64,000 nt of DNA from Cruorifilaria tuberocauda (lineage: Eukaryota > Nematoda > Chromadorea > Rhabditida > Onchocercidae), in assembly GCA_013365365.1 (NCBI GenBank), contig JABVXU010000155.1, forward strand, positions 1 to 64,000. Reading direction: 5' to 3'. The notes under the pieces were generated by a model. It ran no database searches. It was given only the letters and a program-made list of their open reading frames with translations, and was not told the origin of the DNA. Below, one piece after another: positions 1-11,250 of the stretch. A program made the position numbers and the translations under genes. Positions within the stretch are counted from its first letter, which is position 1, and each line of letters opens with the position of its first letter.

Positions 1-299
1 GGTAGTACCACCGAAAAAACATTGTAATCTCTTGAGAAGAAGGAATTTAATTTAGAAATTCATTCTTTTCATTTACCGTAAAATTAATCCATTTAAGTAC
101 TCCTGTACTTTCATACTGTAAAAATCTCGTCATACATTATTTCCTAATGATTAAATTATCATGAAATAATAATGATAAATAGATTCTTTGTTCAATTAAT
201 TTCCTTCCTTTCCATCGCATTATAATCAATTTCTTTTGTCAAATTACTGTAAAATGGTTCCTTCTCAAGAGATTACAATGTTTTTTCGGTGGTACTACC
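1..299. mobile_element. MITE-like element with 39-bp terminal inverted repeats
   Basis: The first 39 bases (beginning GGTAGTACCACCGAAAAAAC) are the perfect reverse complement of bases 261-299. About 220 bases of AT-rich sequence without a long ORF lie between them. Short length, long perfect inverted ends and no transposase are the hallmarks of a non-autonomous DNA transposon (MITE). The left flank is outside the window, so no target-site duplication can be checked, and the left repeat may extend further out. I cannot assign a superfamily. The repeat starts exactly at base 1, which may mean that the contig itself begins at this repeat. Confidence 0.75.
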
Positions 300-969
300 A
301 GTAGTATTCCCGGTGGATTTCTAATATATGACCATCCACTCCACTACGATATTATCAATAATCATAACGTTCGTGGAAAAATCAATCCTTTACCAATCAA
401 CAAATCTTGAGATAGCTATTGAACTATAGCCCCCAGAGGGACTTCCAAAAAATGCAATTACAATCATGAATACTCTCCTGCACGGAAATCTTTAGTAAAA
501 GGCGAAAGATTTTCTCGGTCAAATGCAGGAGAGCAAGACTGCCCACTCGTCCACACCATTCTTCTATAGAGAAGTTCGCAATGATTGTTCAGTGGTTCAG
601 TGGAGCAGAGAGACGAGCAGAGAAAAGTACTCTCTCTGTAGTGCTGTGATCTGCAGATATGGAAACTTAAAGGTAATTGAAACTGGAGATTGAGAGGAAG
701 AGAATATTGGTGGCATGGGATGTTACTGTATGTTACTGTGCAAATTACAGTTAATTAATTTGATATCTCATAATTCACTTCATTCTTCTCCTCTCCTCGT
801 TCATTAACATCACTCTCTCTCTCCTCCCTTTCTCTTCCCCTCTCTCTCTCATTCTCTGGAAATAGTGCATTGGGAAAAGAGAGGAGAGCACTCTCTAAAC
901 AGTGAAATTGCGAAACCATTAGAAGTTTGTTGCAGCATGGAGTGGTAAGGAGAATGGGAAATTCCGGGT
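300..969. other. Intergenic DNA upstream of the U2 gene
   Basis: No coding exon is supported here. About 790-860 is a CT-rich low-complexity tract with runs of CTCTCTCT. The last 100 bases should hold the proximal sequence element that drives nematode snRNA genes, but I could not fix its position with confidence. No TATA box is expected for an RNA polymerase II snRNA gene. Confidence 0.5.
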
Positions 970-1156
970 ATCGCTTCTCGGCCTATTGGCTAAGATCAAA
1001 GTGTAGTATCTGTTCTTATCAGCTTAATCTCTGATATGTGGTCAATCGATCACTTCGAGATTATTCTATTTTTGAGACCTTGGTGGGTTTGAAGGGGCTT
1101 GCTCCTCACCTACCGCGGGTCGACCCGGTATTGCACCTACCTCCGGGAACGGCCCT
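970..1156 (+). ncRNA. U2 spliceosomal snRNA
   Basis: The 5' end ATCGCTTCTCGGCCTATTGG is the near-invariant U2 start (stem-loop I). It is followed by the GTAGTA branch-point recognition sequence at 1003-1008 and the conserved stretch TCTGTTCTTATCAGCTTAAT. An Sm-binding site ATTTTTG lies at 1068-1074. A 3' stem of the type CCGGTATTGCACC...CTCCGGGAACGG forms stem-loop IV. The RNA pairs with the intron branch point in the spliceosome. The 5' half matches metazoan U2 almost base for base as I remember it, while stem-loops IIb and III are diverged, as is normal. All key elements are intact, so this looks functional rather than a pseudogene. The 3' end is placed within a few bases only. Confidence 0.95.
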
Positions 1157-1173
1157 TCATCCTTCGGGATGAA
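1156..1173 (+). other. Perfect UUCG hairpin at the U2 3' end
   Basis: TTCATCC TTCG GGATGAA forms a 7-bp perfect stem capped by the very stable TTCG loop, at or just after the expected mature U2 end. It could help 3'-end processing or be an added 3' stem of the RNA. No U-rich terminator follows, in keeping with RNA polymerase II transcription. Confidence 0.5.
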
Positions 1174-1178
1174 AAACG

Positions 1179-1227
1179 TTTACTCAAGTGACTAAGTTTT
1201 CATCATGTGATGGCTTAGTGGAGTAAA
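1179..1227 (+). other. Bulged stem-loop downstream of U2
   Basis: Three nested complementary blocks can pair: TTTACT (1179-1184) with AGTAAA (1222-1227), ACTAAG (1191-1196) with CTTAGT (1214-1219), and CATC (1201-1204) with GATG (1209-1212), leaving a 4-base loop. Unequal internal loops separate the blocks. It sits 6 bases after the UUCG hairpin. It may be part of the U2 3' extension or a separate small RNA; the sequence alone does not decide. Confidence 0.4.
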
Positions 1228-1497
1228 TTAAGTATGCGAGTTCATTGAATGGTACAGTTTGACGACATTACCTATTTGCTGGATGAACTGCTGAACGGTT
1301 CAACGAATACATGCTTCATCCAAGTTTCAAAGACGATCACACTGATTATTGATTAGATGGAGTGCATGCCGCTAAACGATAAATCAAAAATGATATGAAT
1401 AAGAGTTTATTCGAACAGACATTACTTTGAATCACATTATCATCGTTTTACAAATACTTATAGAGAAATTGGCTCAGATGAAAACTGTAAATACTGG

Positions 1498-1692
1498 CTA
1501 GACACGATAGCTCCTTCGGGAGTTCCGTCTGGATCTTCGATTTGTTGTTGTCATTGGATTTGCTGCTGATGAATGATGAGGAAATGCTGCTGTAAGATAT
1601 CGATGCAAACAACATCCCACTACGAGTAAAAGGAATTCAATCAAAAGGAATACTCCAAAAAATAAACGTTTTTCCTCCTCTCTTATCCAACC
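1498..1692 (-). CDS. Probable last exon of an unrecognised membrane protein gene
   Basis: On the minus strand a good acceptor (GATTTTCTTCAG) is followed by an open frame to a TAG at 1498-1500. The encoded segment starts WIREEEKRLFFGV, has one strongly hydrophobic stretch (FLLIEFLLLVVGCCL) that could span a membrane, and ends in an Arg/Ser-rich basic tail (NRRSRRNSRRSYRV). If read from an ATG 15 bases further upstream it would be a 69-residue single-exon protein. The acidic-basic-TM-basic layout and codon variety look more like coding DNA than the surrounding AT-rich sequence. I do not recognise the family and could not place upstream exons, which would lie above 1.7 kb. Confidence 0.35.
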   Translation of the reverse strand, partial: GWIREEEKRLFFGVFLLIEFLLLVVGCCLHRYLTAAFPHHSSAANPMTTTNRRSRRNSRRSYRV

Positions 1693-1709
1693 TGAAGAAA
1701 ATCTCAACC

Positions 1710-4700
1710 TTTAGCAGCTAACTATTAGAACTGAATTAAGTAGCAGAAGAAACAAGTTCACTTTTCCTTCATTACAAAATATAATTACACTTGGATGAAT
1801 TTCATTCTTCACTAAGAAATTTCAAACTTTCCAATTAATCTTAGCTAATTCTGAATTCATTACTACTCCATGAATTGTGGCCTTAGTCTAGTTTTTCTTT
1901 TTCGTTTTGGCAACTTTTACTATAAAAATTGTATCTGATCGAAGATCGTAAAAAAGGAATAAAAGGCGAATACAAAAAGTGAAGCTATCGGAGCTCAAAT
2001 CGCAAATTATAGGAAGTCGACTAAAGACTTCCACTAAACATATATTTCTATTCAGTTGAAAATAAATAAACCTCAGGCTTAGATTAGAAAGCATTTACCG
2101 AATAATCCTGATTTCTTGCGTGTATCCATGATTTTTGAGCTATTTTCGTCGCTCCTTAACGGATAGATGACGAAAAATAACGTAATTATGAACAATTTCA
2201 GAATGAAACCAGAAAACTGAAAAAGATACGGTAAAGCTATAGCTTAATTTAATAGATTTTGTTTTATCAAAAAGCGTTCATATCATAGACGAGAAGCTTC
2301 TCAGATTTTTTTCCGCACCGAATTTCAAATGCCATACGAAAAAGGCTGTGTGCTATAAAGCTTCTTTCCTAAAATTCCATTTGTTCAAACTTAGTGCTTT
2401 GCTTTTTCTTAATATTATACTGCTTAATTTATATATACTTAACTACACCGATTACTTCTGACTTTAACTTACTATTATTCTGTCCATTCAGATGGTCTAT
2501 TCTTGCTTCATTTCTCACAATTTCTTTATTCTCGACAAACTTATCTGACGTGAACTTTTTTTGTGTATCAATTCAAAATGCATTCAGTTTATGCGTTTTT
2601 ATGCTTAAGTTCGAAAATTCGTAAATATTGCTGCTTCCTGCGGTTGTCTATTAATTTTCTACTTAGCTTTTTCTTCAGGATTGATACGGTCACTGTTTCC
2701 ATATTAATTTTTACCTTATAATTATGCAGTGAAAACTGACTTCTAAGTTATGATCATGAAATGAATTTGTAAAATCAGACCGTGATAAAGATGATTGATA
2801 GCAAATCTTGTCGCCGACTATCACATAAGACAGCATAAATAAGTACAACAGCAGGGAATGCAATTGCTGTCAATGATAAGGGATAATTTAGGATAATAAC
2901 AAATAATGAAGTTAACACGTATAAGAATAAACCGGTGATTACCAGTCTCTGAAAAATTGAGAAGATAATCGATGAGTGAGAATTTAATACAGCAAAGTAA
3001 AAGTTAAATAAGTGTAATTCAAAATGAATAAGTGATTATTAAAAATTAAATAAATTGAGTTATTTTATGCTTTGCAAGTTTGCAATGTTTCCAGTTATTA
3101 TGGCCAAAAATTGGTCAGTAAATTGTAACTGAAGTTATTGCAAATGCTATTTAATAAAATAAGCTGAGATCAGTAAAGTAATGGATAAAGTTTGAAATAT
3201 TTTCAAGTTATACTGTTTAGAAATGGTAAATCATTTCAATTGAAAATATGAAAATCAAGACGAAACCGTTTTATCACATTTTTTCCTGCAATCGCTATCA
3301 TCATCATCATATTCCAACTTTATATCACGTTCTAGCAATAATGGATTGCTAATGAAGAGCATTTAATTTCGTGTATTCTGAAAATTAAAACCTTCAATTA
3401 GAGAATGGAAAATGATTAAAAAACTTTTTTTTTTATATTGTCAATAAAAGCATTAAACAGTATCGCGATATAGGATATTCATTAAATGTAATCAGTTGCT
3501 AGCAAATATTATCATAAACAGTTTTATGTCATCACAATCAGATTAACTAATTTGTTCAAAAAAAAAGAAAACAATACCCGCCTAAGATATTACTAATATT
3601 TCATTTCTATTTAATTATATTAAAAATTAGATTTTGAAAAATAAAGAAAAAGTTATCATAGCTTCTAAATTTGAACGGTTATTACATCAAACTAATATAA
3701 GATTTCAAATTATTGATAACTCGTTTTCCCAAGTGATAGAAGGCAAAAGAGGGAGTGAAGTATGATTGAACGGAGGGAAGAGGAAAAAAGAAATAATAGA
3801 ATTTTGGTTGCCAAAAATCCATTTTCAGTTTCCATTTTAAACTCCTATTTTCAACTATAATTTTTTCTGAATCAGTATTAAAGTTCAGATTTGGGAACAC
3901 TTCGAGAAAAACATTCATTTCCTCTCTTTTCTATTACTTTAACAAATATAAGTTAAAGCTATTTTAACGCCAATTTTATTACTCACAATTTTTTTTTACT
4001 TTCAAAATATTTAGAAATTTTATGAATAATTATCTTTCAAAACAAAATTGATTAAGAATGTTTGCAAAGTTTACGTGATAAAGTGATAACAATGTAAACG
4101 TGATAATGTTGCATCATTTCATTGTATTATTTTAATATCATAATAATCATTTATCATGTAATCATTGAACGACTCGCGAAATTTCAAGCGTCCCTACTAA
4201 TAAATAAAATTGAGAATGGAAATAATGATAATCATTAGATCGTTGCAGAATGTGAAATTCATTATCAAAATATTGTTTCAGAAATTTAAATAAAAAATCC
4301 AACAGCGTGGTTGCTTCTATATTGCTAGTTGGTTTCTTTCAAAAACGAAATTAGAATTTTATTTAAAAAAGTAATATTTAATCTTGAATGTAGCTTAAAG
4401 TGAAGCATCTTCCTTATTTCTAAATGCATGAAAAGAAAAAGAATCGATATTATTGAAATAAAAAAGAATTATCCTCTGAGGCATTAATCGACCTGCATAA
4501 CTTGTAGATGAATGAATAAATACTAAACCTGTTGTAACCTCAGGGATTGCCTGATATTACTTAAGTTCATTCATTACTCCAAGATTTTCAATCATTAGGT
4601 TGAAATTAAGATGAAAATTTTCGAAAATAGTCGAACATTAATTTGACATATAGCACTTTTATTTAATTTAAATAAAATGATTGTTTAAATTACTTCTTCT

Positions 4701-4850
4701 GATTCCATTGTACTTTTCATAGCTAAATGTAGTAAAATTTGATTTCAAGAAGAAACTTCCATTGGAAGTTCATATTTCCATATCAGTCAGTGAACAGAGA
4801 AAGGAGAAATGAAAAAACAGAATACAACAGTAGTTTTTATTCACGCATTT
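1710..4850. other. AT-rich intergenic region
   Basis: No exon with a supported acceptor, donor and coding-like composition was found. The short open frames here consist mainly of AT-rich codons (Phe, Leu, Ile, Lys, Asn) expected by chance. Upstream exons of the minus-strand gene ending at 1498 could be hidden in the left part. Confidence 0.4.
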
Positions 4851-4853
4851 CAG
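4851..4853 (+). promoter_or_regulatory. Putative trans-splice acceptor before the small secreted-protein gene
   Basis: TTTTTATTCACGCATTTCAG ends 26 bases before the ATG at 4880. A pyrimidine-rich AG with no upstream coding sequence close to a start codon fits addition of a nematode spliced leader. An ordinary intron in the 5' UTR is the alternative. Confidence 0.4.
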
Positions 4854-4879
4854 GAAAGCATCGATAGAAGCTTTTCAAA

Positions 4880-6665
4880 ATGAAATTTCAAATTTCAATT
4901 TTCTTGATTAATATATTGGTAAGGAGAAAAATAGTTCATTGAACTGAATGAAAAACTATCAAATAGAATTTGGTTGAATGCTTTATAATATCACGTTAAC
5001 AATAATTTCAAATGAAATAGGCATATAAGTACACGTGTACTCATTGGCCATGAAATGAAACGAAACGTGTCTTCTACGAGGTAACATGAAGTAAAATGCA
5101 AATTCATTATCATAAAGAAGAAGCATATTGCTCTTCCATTTATTTAATCCATTTTTTTTTATATTAAGAATTATAATTCATATTATGAATCATAATTTAT
5201 TTGTTTTTTTTAATGCATTCATTTCTGCTGCTTGCTTCACTTTACTTTCATTTCTAACTGAACTGCACTTTAAGTTTTTTATTTTCATTTCTGTTCACTT
5301 GCATTTATTTCGGATGAACGAAACAATGAGTAAGTGAAAGATTTGCCAAGTGAGATTGAATGCTTGATTAGCATTTATTATAATGAAATATTACTGATTA
5401 TCAAATACTTGAATGAGCAAAAGTTTTTGGTATAATGAATGAATTCGTAAAATTAGAAAGCACTTGGAATAATTTCTACACTTAACATTATTTCTTCACA
5501 TCACAATAAATTCATTTAGTATGCTTTCTATCATCAACTCTCATATTACCAACTCGGTTTTCGGTTTTGTATAAAAACATTTAACAAATATCTATATCGA
5601 ATTTATTCCTAGGATTTCTGCCGAAAGGGAAATCCGGAAATGGAAGCTTCTCATTCTCAGAAATGTTTCAAGGAATCAATGATAAGCAAGGTTGTCATTT
5701 TTGCCGTCATTTATTATCAAATATCTTCTATGGTAAATTAGAAATGAATACTTTTAAAAAATTGCCGATAAACAAGTAATTAATAGGTATGACTTTTTAA
5801 TTTTATGGCCATTTCTTAATTTCCTAAACATTTTTTCTTTTAGATTTTTTCTACAGGCTAGTGAGTGCTTCGGCTAATAATACATAACAATTGTAAACCT
5901 AATTGTAACAACAGATACTAGTAAGTCCATGAAAAATTATTTAAATAATATATGTCAAAGTTATGTTAAGAGTCGTAATGTAATTTAAGGAGAACGGATT
6001 TTCAGTTAATTTTTAATAATTATAATTAATAAAGATCAAAGTTTATAACTTGAAGTTAAAGATTACTATTTGACTTTACAGAAGGATTTTGTGGGATTTC
6101 AATATTTCGGTAAAAAACTACTTACAGCTTATTTTCCTCAAAGGAAATTTGAAGGAAAGATTGAAGCATTCACTCTTCCGAGAATTTTACTTCCAAATAT
6201 TTTCAAATTTGCTAATGAATAAGAAGAAAATTGATTGATTAATTGAAACAGTAATAGTTAAAGTATATAATATTCGTTTTCGTATTTTAATTACTTCATT
6301 TTCAATTTTTTCATTTCCTGAAAATTCAAGGAATGGATGCATTCATCAATATTTCAGTAATTAGATTAATAAATTTTCAAATTAATTTACACAAAATACT
6401 TGACTTAAGTTGGCTTATTTTATGATCAATTATTAATTGAAATTATTAAATCACTTTTATTTCAACAAAATGGCCAATTATTAAGAGGCAAAGAAGCATT
6501 AAGCAATTTAAAAATTTTATAAATATTAAAAAATTTTTTAAATTTTCAGATTTATTAGAAAATGGTGAAAAAGAGCTGAGAAATGTAATGCAGAAACTCA
6601 AAAATCTATCCTATCAAAATCAACCTATTCAACCTATTAAAATTGTTGAAATAAAAACTTGTTGA
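4880..6665 (+). CDS. Predicted small secreted protein, four exons, 109 residues
   Basis: Assembled exons: 4880-4918, 5275-5329, 5613-5732, 6550-6665. Each junction has a usable donor (GTAAGG, GTAAGT, GTAAAT) and a pyrimidine/AG acceptor, and all phases agree, giving 330 bases with one stop. Exons 1-2 together encode a long hydrophobic start (MKFQISIFLINIL then FFIFISVHLHLF), a likely signal peptide or membrane anchor. The rest is hydrophilic, with a CHFC motif around residues 63-66, a charged segment (ENGEKELRNVMQKLKNL) and a C-terminal Cys (VEIKTC). An AATAAA lies 7 bases after the stop. An alternative last exon at 5844-5887 also fits the phase and would give 85 residues. CxxC and helix-like spacing hint at a saposin-like or other small disulphide protein, but only three Cys are present. 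Family unknown. Confidence 0.45.
6082..6222 (+). other. Coding-like open stretch inside an intron
   Basis: After the acceptor TTTGACTTTACAG a frame stays open for 46 codons (starts KDFVGFQYFGKK, ends FKFANE then TAA). It lies in the third intron of the small secreted-protein candidate. It could be an alternative terminal exon or chance. Its phase (0) does not match the phase-1 donor at 5732, which argues against use from that donor. Confidence 0.2.
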
Positions 6666-6669
6666 TAAA

Positions 6670-9600
6670 ATGAATAAATTTTTCATGAATGGCATTCATT
6701 GATAAAATTATAAAACAATCAAACATTTTCATTTAGGAATGAAATGATAATGAGCATTTGTAGGAAGATTTTCATGCAAGAATGGAAACACTGTGATCTT
6801 ATCATAAAACTTTATCATGAAATTTGTAATCATGCTAAGAAGTTTATAGCTGTTTAATTGTCTCAACATAGCCATTGTAATTGATTTATTATTTACTTAT
6901 TGCTTTGTTCACTCTATAGTTGTATATTTAAACTTCAGATCAAATAACTGGAAACACAAAATTGAAAGAAATTTTATAGCAAAATACTGAAATTACCGAA
7001 ATAACGAAATTCGAATAAGTATCATTTAGAAATCATAAGGAAATTACGAAGATAGCATTAACTTTTAGTTTAAAATATTTTTATAAATAAGAAAATAATG
7101 TCACTTTAAATTTCAATAATTGTCGCAAGTAATAAATGTGTACAATATTACTATTCAACTATGAAATGCTTTAATGAAAATGAAAATGATTTATTTCATC
7201 TTCAGTAAATTTTCATAACCTTTTTGTTTGTTTATTTTGTGACATCGCTTTCAGAATATTTTATTTACCTATTTCAAAACCTGCTTTAATTCGGAAGATT
7301 TGGAAAAGAACTTAATGTTTGTTTCAAACATTTATAATGATTGTTGCTATTACGATTTATCATTAGATGAGGAAATAGTTAATAGAAACTAAATGAAGTT
7401 ATCCCAATGATCAAAATATGATTACCATTTCTGCCATGATAGAAGCACATGCACACAACAATCAATGCAATGATAAATTAATCAGTAAATTTATCATTCC
7501 AATGTGATCAGTGCGCATAGCATTCAGAATCATCACAATCCTAAGGTTTAAAATGAGGGAATAAGTATCATTTAGAAATTATAGGGGAAAATATGGGCTC
7601 TCTTTGGTTAGCTTAACTATTAGACGAAATTAATAGTTTGAGATGTGAGTGTATGCCAAAAAAATGAAGATAATGCTGAACAAAATTATTTCAAAAATAA
7701 TATGCAATAAAATAGTGATTATATTGATTATAGTGATTATGCTGATTAAGTAATATGAGAACTAAAACAATTTTATTTCATACTCTTGGGATAAAGTGTA
7801 ACCTAAACCTTTGTTTAATTGCTCAATCAATAATTCAAACATAAATTATACATAATTCAAAACTTTTAGTCTTTTATTTTAAATCATTGAAAAAGAATAA
7901 TAAATATCACCTTATTATATAATTTCAAAATTGATATATATGTTATTCCACATACTTGGAATATCTAATTATCAAAAATAAATTATATTTTTAAGCTATA
8001 GGAAACATTAAAAGAGTTTGTTATAAAATTTCTCTTTTTTTTTTTGAGGAAAAAGGCAAAATCAAAAGAATTAGAATTACCTGTTGAAAAATAGACAATA
8101 TTGAAGCGTAAAAGATTCAAATGCATGATGGTTACAAGATGAATTGGTGAAATTTTCATGCCTTATAAATTCTTCATCCACAAGAATCAGTGCCAATCGT
8201 AATGATTTATTTATTTATCAATATCAAGCTGTGAAATAGTTTATAGATTAATTTATATTACACAGCAAATCATGATTATAGTAATATGGTACTAAGTGAT
8301 AACGCCTAAAATCAAATATTATCAAATGGAGCAATAATAATTACATTAGTCATTTTTAATAGTTGAATTAAAAAATAATAGTAATAAAATAATTCACTTC
8401 TAAAACTTTACTTTTAAAATAATTCATAGCAGTTAGTTTTAGAGAAAGTATGAAAATAGGAAATATTTATTAAACAATAAAGGCAAAATACATAATGAAA
8501 TGAAAACTATGAAACCTAAAAAAAGAAAATGAAGAGGAAGAGAAAAATGAATCAAGCAATTCTGAACGATCAACAATAATATTTCGAACAACTGCTTCCT
8601 TCCTTACTTCAATAATACTAAATTACAAACAAGATCTCTGCCATTTATCAAAGATAAGCAAAAACTGTCCTATGATTTGCATTAGCTTTATAATTGTAAT
8701 TTTTTTTTAAATGTCTAGCTTGCATTTACAAATATGAAATGAAAAAAGGAATTTATTAAATTAATTAATAATTTCAAATTTCAAAAGTGATGTGATGTAA
8801 ATTTGAGCAGACAATTGAATTTTCAAGTAATTCATGATTTTGAGAATGGCAAAAAATCAGATAAATAATTCAATTAAAAAAGAAAATCAGCTAGACAATT
8901 AAATTTAGTCGAATTTATTGTGTCACGTTCGATAATGAAATTTTGAATCTTTCTGTAAAAGAAGAAAAAATATTTGCTTTTTAACCTAGTAATGCAAGTA
9001 TTGATAATTAGTAGTGTATCGTTTCTCCTTTTATCAAACTTTTTGCGTTTTCAAAAATTCTGAGGAAATTCAAAAATTTAACATTATAATCAAAAAATTG
9101 AACAGAAATTTCAATAAAAGAAACTTTAGAGTAAACATTTTAAAAGTGAAATTAAATATAATTTAAAGAAAATTAAGTTTAAATCTAGAATTCAACTGGA
9201 CAAAATAGAAAATAACTGATGAGACTATTTATCATTCCTCAATATAATGAATAGTAACAAGCTTATTTTATCAATATTAATTTTCAGTGGTTAATTTATT
9301 AAATTATGGATCTATTCATAAGTAATGTCCATAGGGATGTAAATTAATTAATTTAGCATATTTCATCAATAGTTACATTTCTGTGTCTAAAGAATAATAT
9401 CATATAGAGCTAAAATCAAGATCTTATCAAAATCACATCAGGTTTCAAAAATCAACAATTATAAGTAAATGAAATGGAGGAATGGTTTAAAATTCATCCG
9501 TTTCACATCCGTTTATTTCAGATTTTATTTAATTATTCGAAAACTAACATTTAACGTTACTGCAATTAAATTTGTCAAGAATGATAAAAAAATTCAGACT

Positions 9601-11240
9601 GTAATAGTTTAAGTCATGCAATTGTCAAACTCTTGAAGATTGTCCGATAAACAAATTTGATTAATTCAAAGATTTGGCATGAACTCAAATTTCTTTCTTT
9701 CTGAAATAATAATAATTGGAAAGAAAGATGCATAATTTGAATTATGAGAGAGAACATTTAAGAGTTTGCCATTTCGTGCAAGCATATAAGAAGCCATCTG
9801 TAAAGATAGCATTATTAGCTTCAGTGACTAGAAATCAGATTTGCTTTAAGTCTGAAAGGAATGCACAGATGCTTATTTAACATCGTTTGAAACAGTTGTG
9901 TTTGTTGGAGGTATTTGCTATCATTATCGTCATCGTCATCGTCATCGTCATCATTATCATCATCATTATCATCTTTGTCATGAAGTTAATTTTCATTTGA
10001 TGTACATGCGAAAGCATAAACTAATCAGACGAGCACATGCATATACATCTATAATGTTTAATGCATCAAATTTTGCAAAGGACGAAAAGAGCGAAGGAAA
10101 AAGTTTAATCGCTAAGTTAAATGTTTTTAAGCTTTTCCTTTTTTTTCCTTAGTTTTTTACACTTTCGAAAAAAGAAGAGAGGAGAGAGAAATTTCGCGAA
10201 GAGTGATCTGTGAGAGAGAAAGCTGAAAGAAAGACAATTTAGAGGTAAACTGAAAAAGTGCACAATATTTTACACACAAAGCACTGTTATTATTCATTTA
10301 GCTAGAAATTATTTCCACTGTTACTTGTCATTAGCTATTATTTTTTAATTGTCAATTACATAGGAAACCTGAAAAAAAACTGAAATTTTGAACAAGTCAT
10401 TCATTATATTACGGACAATGATGGCTTAAAATATATTTTTAATTTAATTTCAAATTAGCTATTCTTTTTTGAGAAAATTTTCCTATACTTTTATTCGAAA
10501 ATAATCGAAACAATTCTTTCGCACTTTCATTGAATATTTTACCAAAATTCTCAAATAATATTAATATCGCCCCTGCTTTCATTGAAAAAATTGAATATTT
10601 TCTTAAATCGAAGTACTTCAAACAATATTTATCGAAGATTTAGAAAAGAAGTTTGATGTACTTGCAAAAAGCATAGCTTATGGTATGAAATAAGGGATTG
10701 AAATTTCAGCAAATTTTTATAAATTATAAATTTGAAATCGAGTAACAGCAGAGAGAGAAAATAAGTGTGATAAGAAATTAAACAAAAAGTAAAGGAAATC
10801 TTCCTGTGATTTCGGGAATTTATTGAAAATTTTTTTAGCATCAAAATTTTCGAAATCATATACAACATAAAAAATCATTATCATCAATGTTTCCCGACTG
10901 CTTGTACATATTGACCGAATAGAATTCGAACCAACGTGTGGCAGTAAATGGATAACGTTATCATCATCAGTAACACGTAAGAAGGACGAAGATCAAACTG
11001 GAAGAATTTCCGATTTTACAATCGATCCTATGCAGAACTGATTGAATGATAAGAAATCAAATTCACACAAGTGAGGAAAAGCCTCCACTTGTAATTCATG
11101 TAATCCATGAATTAGGCAACGAAGATACTGGACAATTGTATGACAAAACAATAAGACAACTATTTCATTATGTGCTAAGAGAAGTATAGTAACATTAATT
11201 ACGATAAAATAAACTTTTGATGAATTTGCAGCTGCAACTT
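6670..11240. other. Long AT-rich region without a supported gene
   Basis: About 4.5 kb with very high A+T and no exon I can defend. The only notable element is the CGTCAT microsatellite near 9.92-9.98 kb and a purine-rich GAGAGA patch near 10.16-10.25 kb. The small-exon gene just to the left shows that small genes can hide in such DNA, so absence is not proven. Confidence 0.4.
9921..9975. repeat. (CGTCAT)n / CAT-rich microsatellite
   Basis: Tandem CGTCAT hexamers (about four) run into degenerate TCATTATCATCA repeats. The open frame over it reads as alternating His-Arg and His-Tyr and is an artefact of the repeat rather than a gene. Confidence 0.85.
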
Positions 11241-11250
11241 AAAAAGGCGT

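Noticed and set aside
1488..1530. Second TTCG hairpin near 1509-1524 as part of a structured RNA
   Set aside because: It falls in the Arg/Ser codons of the minus-strand exon and is short; coding explains it equally well.
9898..10152. 84-codon frame rich in His and Arg
   Set aside because: It is the translation of a CGTCAT microsatellite.
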